Below are positions 58,864 through 64,000 of a stretch of 64,000 bases of DNA, piece by piece. The translations under genes and the position numbers were made by a program. Source of the DNA: Actinotalea soli (lineage in GTDB: Bacteria > Actinomycetota > Actinomycetes > Actinomycetales > Cellulomonadaceae); assembly GCF_017565425.1 (NCBI RefSeq), contig NZ_JAGEMK010000002.1, forward strand, positions 372,001 through 436,000, read 5' to 3'. Within the stretch, counting starts at the first letter, position 1, and every line of letters starts with the position of its first letter. The notes beneath the pieces were generated by a model that did not search any database, was not told where the DNA came from, and worked only from the letters and a program-made list of their open reading frames with translations.

Positions 58864-60464
58864 GTGCCATCGACACGGTCCTGTCCTGGCGGCCGGACGA
58901 CGTGGCCGCGATCGCGGACGCGCTGGTGCAGCACCGACGTTCCCTGCTGGTCGCCGAGGACGAGCTGACTCGGAGCCAGCCCCCCACCACCTGGGTCAGC
59001 ACCTCGCGCGAACCGGCCCGCCGCGTGCACGACCGCCTCGGCCGCGACCTGTCCCGCATGGCGGCCGAGGCCGGGTCGGTCGCCGCGGCCGCCGACGACG
59101 CCGCGGCGACCCTGCGCGCGGCCCAGGCCGAGCTCGAGTCGGCCCTCGAGTGGGCCTCGGGCCAGGGCTTCCGGGTCGACCGCAGCACGGGGGCCGTGAG
59201 CGACATCGCGTGCTGGGAGCCCGAGGTCGCCCGGGACCGGGACATCGCGATCGCGGAGATCGCCGACCGCATCGCCCAGGCCGTGCGGGCCGCGCAGCAC
59301 GCGGACGCCACCCTGGCAGCAGCGCTGGACGGCGTCGCGCAGTCGGACGGCCCGCTGGTCTCCGCCTCGGACGTCGCCTCGGTGCCGCCGATGCCGGAGG
59401 GGGCCAGCCCGGGGGAGGCCAACGCCTGGTGGCGCTCCATGTCCGAGGAGCAGCAGGCCTGGGTGCTGGCCGAGCACCCGGAGTGGCTCGGCAACACCGA
59501 CGGCATCCCGGCCGGGATCCGCGACCAGGCCAACCGGGCGCTCATCGACACCTACCGCTCCGAGCTCGAGGCCGAGGCCGAGCGGCTGCGCGCGAACCTC
59601 GACAGCAACTGGTTCGGCGGCACGTTCACCAACGACGACGCTGCACTGAAGATCGTCGAGGAGAAGCTCGCCGGGCTCGACGCCATCGAGGAGGTGCTGT
59701 CCCGCGGAGGTCGACAGCTCCTCGTGCTCGACCCGACAGGCGCTCGCCAGCTCATGGCGGCCGTCGCTGTCGGGGACGTAGACAGCGCGGACCACGTGGC
59801 TGTGTTCACCCCGGGCTTCACATCGACCGTCGGGGGCAGCATGGCCAGCTACGACCGCGACATGGAGAAGTTGGCGCGTGTGGCCCGGGACGAGTCGCTG
59901 TGGCACGGCGACGGCGGCACGGTCGCGACCGTCTCGTGGCTCGGCTACGAGGCCCCGCAGTGGAGCGAGTGGCACCGTCCGGGCAGTGACTTCGTCACCA
60001 GCCAGGACTCCGCGAACACCGGAGGCGCGGCCCTCGCCGACTTCTACCGCGGTATCGACGCCTCGCGCCCGGTGAACCCGAACCTCACGGCCCTGGGCCA
60101 TTCCTACGGCTCGACGACGACGGGGGTGGCCCTCCAGGAGTCGACCGGCGTCGACTCAGCGGTGATCTTCGGCTCCCCGGGCATCGCGACCGGTGACGTC
60201 ACCGACCTGCAGGTGCCCTCGGGCCAGGTGTTCCAGCTCGAGGCAGACTGGGACGGTGTTGCGGACCTCGGCCGGTTCGGTGGGGACCCGAGCCGCATGG
60301 ACGGGTTGCGCTCGTTGTCCACCGACGAGTCGCAGATGGACGGCGCGACGCTCAACCGGTCGACAGGGCACAGTGCGTACCTGACCCAGGACACGACCAG
60401 CCAGCACAACATCGCGGCGGTCGTCGTCGGTGCGGAGGACAGGATGATCGAGGTGGACCGGTGA
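58860..60464 (+). CDS. DUF1023 alpha/beta hydrolase, WXG-type N-terminus
   Basis: The 534-residue protein has a helical N-terminal half (residues about 1-230) of LXG/WXG character with long Ala/Glu-rich helices, then the DUF1023 hydrolase domain. The nucleophile elbow is LGHSYGSTTTG with Ser415. The domain opens VAVFTPGFTSTVGGSM and later has ATVSWLGYEAP; the probable catalytic His is in NRSTGHSAYL near residue 505. DUF1023 proteins of actinobacteria are predicted secreted or surface hydrolases encoded in type VII-related loci. The ATG overlaps the previous stop. It is probably a secreted esterase/lipase effector. Confidence 0.8.
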   Translation: MSAIDTVLSWRPDDVAAIADALVQHRRSLLVAEDELTRSQPPTTWVSTSREPARRVHDRLGRDLSRMAAEAGSVAAAADDAAATLRAAQAELESALEWASGQGFRVDRSTGAVSDIACWEPEVARDRDIAIAEIADRIAQAVRAAQHADATLAAALDGVAQSDGPLVSASDVASVPPMPEGASPGEANAWWRSMSEEQQAWVLAEHPEWLGNTDGIPAGIRDQANRALIDTYRSELEAEAERLRANLDSNWFGGTFTNDDAALKIVEEKLAGLDAIEEVLSRGGRQLLVLDPTGARQLMAAVAVGDVDSADHVAVFTPGFTSTVGGSMASYDRDMEKLARVARDESLWHGDGGTVATVSWLGYEAPQWSEWHRPGSDFVTSQDSANTGGAALADFYRGIDASRPVNPNLTALGHSYGSTTTGVALQESTGVDSAVIFGSPGIATGDVTDLQVPSGQVFQLEADWDGVADLGRFGGDPSRMDGLRSLSTDESQMDGATLNRSTGHSAYLTQDTTSQHNIAAVVVGAEDRMIEVDR

Positions 60465-61054
60465 CGAGGTTGTGCCGATGGCGGGCGGCTGTGCCGCTCG
60501 TCGTGGTCGCTGTGCTGGCTGCCTGTGCAGCGCAGGGGGGGTCCCAGAGCGAAGAGGAGGTCACCATGGATGCCCGGCCGTCGATGGAGCAGGTGCTGGA
60601 CAGGTACGAGGCGATGCAGGTCGAGATCGTCGAGGCGCTGGAGGCTGACCCGGGCGGCCTGGTCTGGGAGCCCGACGCGGAGGGCTTTGGGCTGACCCGC
60701 TCGGGATGTCCGGAGGTGTCCGCCGCGGCCGAGACGGCGACCTTCCGTGGGCTCCTGGCCCGGGGCAGCTACGAGGGTGAGGCCCGGGACCGCTTCCTCG
60801 AGGTGGTCGAGGATGTCAGTGCTCGACACGGGTTCAGCGAGGTCACGACCGTTGTCGAACGCCCGGACGGTGTGCGTCGCGTCGCTGAGGACGAGTTCGG
60901 GGGGCGCGTGTACTTCGGTACCGCCACCAACTCGACCATCCTGGTGATGACCGGCTGCCACGAGTGGGAGACGACACCGGGCGAGGACTACGACCGTCCC
61001 TCGGTGATCGACCCGCCCGAGGCCGACGCCGCAGGGGCGCGCGACGGCGCGTAG
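60461..61054 (+). CDS. LppA-like lipoprotein, candidate partner of the DUF1023 hydrolase
   Basis: The 197-residue protein has a lipoprotein signal (AVPLVVVAVLAACAA, Cys near residue 22). A single domain follows with paired cysteines in TRSGCPEVSAA and MTGCHEWET, the pattern of the LppA family. It would be lipid-anchored on the outer face of the membrane. The GTG overlaps the stop of the hydrolase gene (GTGA), so the two are translated together. It may serve as an immunity or anchoring partner for the hydrolase, a guess from the gene pair. The last 20 residues are acidic and unstructured. Confidence 0.75.
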   Translation: MTRLCRWRAAVPLVVVAVLAACAAQGGSQSEEEVTMDARPSMEQVLDRYEAMQVEIVEALEADPGGLVWEPDAEGFGLTRSGCPEVSAAAETATFRGLLARGSYEGEARDRFLEVVEDVSARHGFSEVTTVVERPDGVRRVAEDEFGGRVYFGTATNSTILVMTGCHEWETTPGEDYDRPSVIDPPEADAAGARDGA

Positions 61055-61119
61055 GCCGCCCACGCCGTAGGGAGGGGACCCGGGGGGGTGGGGCCAGCCC
61101 TACCTCCGGTCCACCGGGA

Positions 61120-61168
61120 GGCAGGATCGTGCACATGACTGCTCCCTCGGCAGGATCGAGCACATGAC
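61120..61168 (+). promoter_or_regulatory. Duplicated start region with 10-codon leader peptide upstream of a kinase gene
   Basis: GGCAGGATCGTGCACATGAC (61120-61139) recurs at 61149-61168 with a single base change, 29 bases apart. Each copy brings its own ribosome binding site and ATG. The first ATG (61135) opens a 10-codon frame (MTAPSAGSST) whose TGA overlaps the kinase ATG at 61164. This can be a small coupled leader, or a simple tandem duplication that happened to be kept. Confidence 0.7.
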
Positions 61169-62456
61169 CTTGACGACGCCTTCCAGCACGCTCTCACGCC
61201 TCGGTCGGGACACGGCCTACGTGCTGGGGGGCCTGCCGATCACCCTGGTCTCCTTCACGGTGCTGGTCACCGGGCTCTCCCTCGCGGCCGCCCTGCTGAT
61301 CACCGTGGTCGGGGTGCCGGTTGCTGCCGGGACCCTCGCCGCTGCCGTGGGCTTCGGGCGGCTCGAACGCCATCGCCTCGCCGCCCGCGGGACCACGCTC
61401 GCGCCGGTGCGCTACGCCCCGCGCCGCGGCTCGGGCCTGCGCCGGATGCTCGGCCTGCTCGCCGACCCCCGCCGCTGGGCGGCGGTGCTGCACGGCATCG
61501 GAGGGCTGACGCTCTCGGTCGTGACCTTCTCGGTGGTGCTGACCTGGTGGGCCGGGACCCTCGGCGGCCTCACCTTCTGGTTCTGGGAACGGTGGTTGCC
61601 CAACCCCGAGACCAACACGACCCTCGTCGAGCTGCTCGGTCTGCCGATCAGCGAGGCCCAGTTCAACCTGATCCTTGGGATCCTCTTCGCGCTCAGCCTC
61701 GTGCCGGTGACCCGGGCCTGCGCCCAGGTGCACGTGGGGTGGGCCCGGCTGCTCCTGACCGGCTCCTCGCGGGCGGCGCTCGCGGCCCAGGTCGACGAGC
61801 TGACCAGTCGCCGCGCGGTCGCAGCGGCGGCTGAGTCGCACTCGTTGCGACGGCTCGAGCGTGACATCCACGACGGTCCCCAGCAGCGTCTGGTCCGGCT
61901 CGGCATGGACCTGTCGGCGGCCGAGCGCCGCCTGGCCGACGACCCTGACGAGGCCCGCGCGATGATCGCCGAGGCGCGCACCCAGGCGGCCGAGGCCCTC
62001 GCCGAGCTGCGTGGTCTCTCCCGCGGCATCGCCCCGCCGATCCTCACCGATCGCGGCCTGGCGGCGGCGCTCACCGCGGTGGTCGCCCGCTCGGCCGTGC
62101 CGACCTCGGTGCGGGTGGACCTGCCCGAGGGTCGGCGCCCGGCCGCCGCGACCGAGAGCGCCGCGTACTACGTGGTCACCGAGGCGCTCACCAATGTCGC
62201 CAAGCACGCGTCGGCCTCCACCGCCGCGGTGACCGTCTCGGTGGTGGACGGCCCCGAGGGCCCGGGGGCGGTCCAGGGCGAGCCCAGGAGCCTCCAGGTC
62301 ACGGTCGAGGACGACGGCGCCGGTGGCGCGATGCTCAGCAAGGGGCACGGCCTGGCGGGCCTGGCCGACCGGGTCGACGGGCTCGGCGGGAAGCTCTCGG
62401 TGCACAGCCCCGACGGCGGTCCGACGCGGATCGCCGCCACCCTGCCCTGGACCTGA
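61164..62456 (+). CDS. NarL-type sensor histidine kinase with Sensor/HisKA_3 domains
   Basis: The 430-residue kinase has four spans in two hairpins (residues about 20-60 and 110-190). It then has RLERDIHDGPQQRLVRLGMD with the phosphorylated His in a HisKA_3 helix, TEALTNVAKHASAS (N box) and SKGHGLAGLADRVDGLGG (G box). The putative sensor domain is the two membrane hairpins typical of actinobacterial NarX-like kinases. Its partner is the response regulator 47 bp downstream. The ATG is fixed by the ribosome binding copy at 61149. Signal and target are unknown. Confidence 0.92.
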   Translation: MTLTTPSSTLSRLGRDTAYVLGGLPITLVSFTVLVTGLSLAAALLITVVGVPVAAGTLAAAVGFGRLERHRLAARGTTLAPVRYAPRRGSGLRRMLGLLADPRRWAAVLHGIGGLTLSVVTFSVVLTWWAGTLGGLTFWFWERWLPNPETNTTLVELLGLPISEAQFNLILGILFALSLVPVTRACAQVHVGWARLLLTGSSRAALAAQVDELTSRRAVAAAAESHSLRRLERDIHDGPQQRLVRLGMDLSAAERRLADDPDEARAMIAEARTQAAEALAELRGLSRGIAPPILTDRGLAAALTAVVARSAVPTSVRVDLPEGRRPAAATESAAYYVVTEALTNVAKHASASTAAVTVSVVDGPEGPGAVQGEPRSLQVTVEDDGAGGAMLSKGHGLAGLADRVDGLGGKLSVHSPDGGPTRIAATLPWT

Positions 62457-62503
62457 CCGGCTGGTCCGCACCGGACGAGGCCCGCGTGCACCACACTGAC
62501 CCC

Positions 62504-63181
62504 ATGCGGATCGTGCTGGCCGAGGACTCGGTGCTGCTGCGCGAGGGCCTCGTCCGGCTCCTCGACGAGGCCGGTCACAGGGTCGTGGCTGCTGTCGGTG
62601 ACGCCGATGCGGTGCTGCCCGCGGTCCTCGAGCACCGACCGGACCTCGCCGTGGTCGACGTCCGCATGCCACCGACCTTCACCGACGACGGGCTCCGGGC
62701 CGCCGTGGCGGTCCGCCGGGAGGCGCCCGGCACGGGCGTCCTGGTGCTGTCGCAGTACGTCGAGGAGTCCTACGCCCGTGACCTGCTCGCCACGCCGTCG
62801 GGCGGGAACGGCGGGGGCGGTGCCGGCGGGGTCGGGTACCTGCTCAAGGACCGGGTCCAGGACCTGGACGCCCTGTCGGACGCGGTGGAGCGCGTCGCGG
62901 CCGGCGGTTCGGTGCTCGACCCCGACGTCGTCGCCCAGCTGCTGGTGCCCCGGCAGGCCGCCGACCCCCTCGTGGCGCTCACCCCGCGGGAGCGCGAGGT
63001 GCTCGGGCTCATGGCCGAGGGCCGGTCGAACACCGCGATCGCGCGGCGGCTCGTCGTGACCGAGGGTGCCGTCGAGAAGCACATCAGCAACCTGTTCATG
63101 AAGCTGGACCTGCCGTCCTCCTCCGCGGACCACCGTCGTGTGCTGGCGGTGCTCACCTGGCTCGACGGGTCCCGCGGGTGA
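62504..63181 (+). CDS. NarL-type response regulator
   Basis: The 225-residue protein has the receiver pocket IVLAEDSVLLREG, the phosphorylated Asp in DLAVVDVRMPPTF, and LVLSQYVEE with GYLLKDRV. The HTH LTPREREVLGLMAEGRSNTA ends it. A glycine-rich loop (about 10 residues, GGNGGGGAGG) between the last receiver helices is an oddity. ATG at 62504 gives the standard length; an upstream ATG would add six residues. It follows the kinase gene and is almost certainly its cognate partner. Confidence 0.93.
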   Translation: MRIVLAEDSVLLREGLVRLLDEAGHRVVAAVGDADAVLPAVLEHRPDLAVVDVRMPPTFTDDGLRAAVAVRREAPGTGVLVLSQYVEESYARDLLATPSGGNGGGGAGGVGYLLKDRVQDLDALSDAVERVAAGGSVLDPDVVAQLLVPRQAADPLVALTPREREVLGLMAEGRSNTAIARRLVVTEGAVEKHISNLFMKLDLPSSSADHRRVLAVLTWLDGSRG

Positions 63182-63207
63182 CCCGGAAGTCCTCTACGGT
63201 TGCGCCC

Positions 63208-64000
63208 GTGGACCGCTCACCGACGACCACCGAGGCCGATGTCGCGCCCCGGGCCCTGGGCGAACCGTCCGAGCTGGTGGTCGCCGCGCCGGACCCGGAC
63301 CAGCCCGGCTGGCGGCGGGAGGCCGTCGGTCCCGACCAGGTCCGCAACGACGCCGCGGTGGCCGGTGCCCTGCTGGTCGGCGCCCTGCTGAGCATGGTCC
63401 TGCAACGCACGACCGGGTTCTACGGGGAGCCCGCCGAGGGGTGGGTCGCGCTGCTGTGCCTGGCCGCCGCGACGCTTCCCCTGGCCCTGCGGCGCCGGTA
63501 CCCGAGCGCGGTGGCCGTGGTGATCACGGTGGCCTTCGTGGTGACCGCGGAGCTGCTCGTCCCCGAGACGCTGTTCATCAACATCACGCTGTTCATGGCC
63601 CTGTACACGGTGGGCGCGTGGGAGCCGGACCGACGTCGGGCCACCGCGGTGCGGCTCGGCATCGTCGTGGTGATGTTCGCGTGGCTGATCATCTCGCTCT
63701 TCCGGAGCGTCACGGACCCCGACTCCATGCCCGACCTGTCCCGCGCGGGGGTGTTCTCGCCGCTGGTGGCCTTCATGCTCATCCAGCTGCTCACCAACAT
63801 CCTGTACTTCGCCGGGGCGTACTGGTTCGGGGACCACGCCTGGGCCTCGGCCCGCGAGCGTGCCCGCACGGCGTACCGCGGCCGGCTGCTGCAGATCGAG
63901 CGGCAGGTGGTCGAGCAGCAGGCCGTGACCCTCGAGCGGCTGCGGCTGGCCCGCGAGCTGCACGACGCCGTCGCGCACCACGTGTCGATGATGGGGGTCC
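63208..64000 (+). CDS. NarL-type sensor histidine kinase, N-terminal part (cut by window edge)
   Basis: About 264 codons are present before the window ends. A polar head of about 50 residues is followed by four or five spans (residues about 50-205), then the start of the HisKA_3 domain with RLARELHDAVAHHVSMMGV, containing the phosphorylated His. The ATPase part is outside the window. It is a second sensor kinase directly after the preceding pair, 26 bp downstream of the response-regulator stop, so it may share that regulator or have its own beyond the edge. GTG start with weak ribosome binding. Confidence 0.85.
   Translation, partial: MDRSPTTTEADVAPRALGEPSELVVAAPDPDQPGWRREAVGPDQVRNDAAVAGALLVGALLSMVLQRTTGFYGEPAEGWVALLCLAAATLPLALRRRYPSAVAVVITVAFVVTAELLVPETLFINITLFMALYTVGAWEPDRRRATAVRLGIVVVMFAWLIISLFRSVTDPDSMPDLSRAGVFSPLVAFMLIQLLTNILYFAGAYWFGDHAWASARERARTAYRGRLLQIERQVVEQQAVTLERLRLARELHDAVAHHVSMMGV

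Overview
The window is very GC-rich DNA with third codon positions almost entirely G or C, frequent GTG starts, and many ATGA, GTGA or TGATG gene overlaps. Gene content points to a high-GC actinobacterium, most likely of the order Micrococcales: a MetP/MetS-type transporter pair, an LmeA-type DUF2993 protein, an LppA-like lipoprotein, a class E sortase-type LAxTG surface protein, DUF2510/DUF4190/DUF4352 proteins and many NarL-type two-component systems. Genus is an inference only. No rRNA, tRNA or CRISPR array was found.

Region by region. 1-7.4 kb: end of a universal stress protein, a YbaK-type deacylase, a STAS protein followed by a 16-bp tandem repeat, an LpqF/ORF12-like lipoprotein, a luciferase-like oxidoreductase, an S9 peptidase and a YeiH-like transporter. 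7.4-10.7 kb: an accessory island of lower GC, with short minus-strand membrane-protein genes, two of them apparent paralogues, and a decayed IS3 fragment. 10.8-20 kb: sbcD-sbcC, a DUF2993 protein, a MetP/MetS operon, a DeoD-type phosphorylase with a large disordered insertion, and an RsbW-like ATPase. 20-31.6 kb: a TM0106-type nuclease-helicase, a NatA/NatB-like ABC exporter, glucose-6-phosphate dehydrogenase, a DUF6318-like lipoprotein, a frameshifted small gene, and a divergent quinone reductase/HxlR pair with a palindromic operator candidate. 31.6-42 kb: a flavodoxin-like reductase, two DUF4190/DUF4352 paralogues, a CPBP protease gene bracketed by two copies of a 61-bp palindromic element, a NarL two-component system divergent from an ABC exporter, DUF427 and a quinone oxidoreductase. 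42-50 kb: a LAVTG-anchored surface protein, an HExxH membrane protein, a second STAS protein, a TPR membrane protein with an AAA+ ATPase, and an OsmC protein. 50-61 kb: a divergent locus that looks related to type VII (ESX/WXG100) secretion. 61-64 kb: two adjacent NarL-type signalling systems, the last one cut by the window edge.

The most interesting part is 50.06-61.05 kb. A minus-strand operon encodes a short WXG100-like helical protein, a 408-residue WXG-headed protein with a glycine-zipper tail, a small membrane protein, a PsbP/LpqN-like protein and a possible EspG-like protein. A plus-strand operon encodes a 1641-residue polytopic membrane protein with a DUF2510 head, another short helical protein, a DUF1023 alpha/beta hydrolase and an LppA-like lipoprotein. 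No EccC-type ATPase or EccD channel is present here, so this reads as an effector, chaperone and immunity module, or as a system built around the giant membrane protein. That function is inferred from architecture and context.

Other points worth checking are the CPBP gene between palindromic repeats, the DeoD insertion, the LAxTG surface protein, the HExxH protein, the TPR/AAA+ pair, and the small membrane-protein island.
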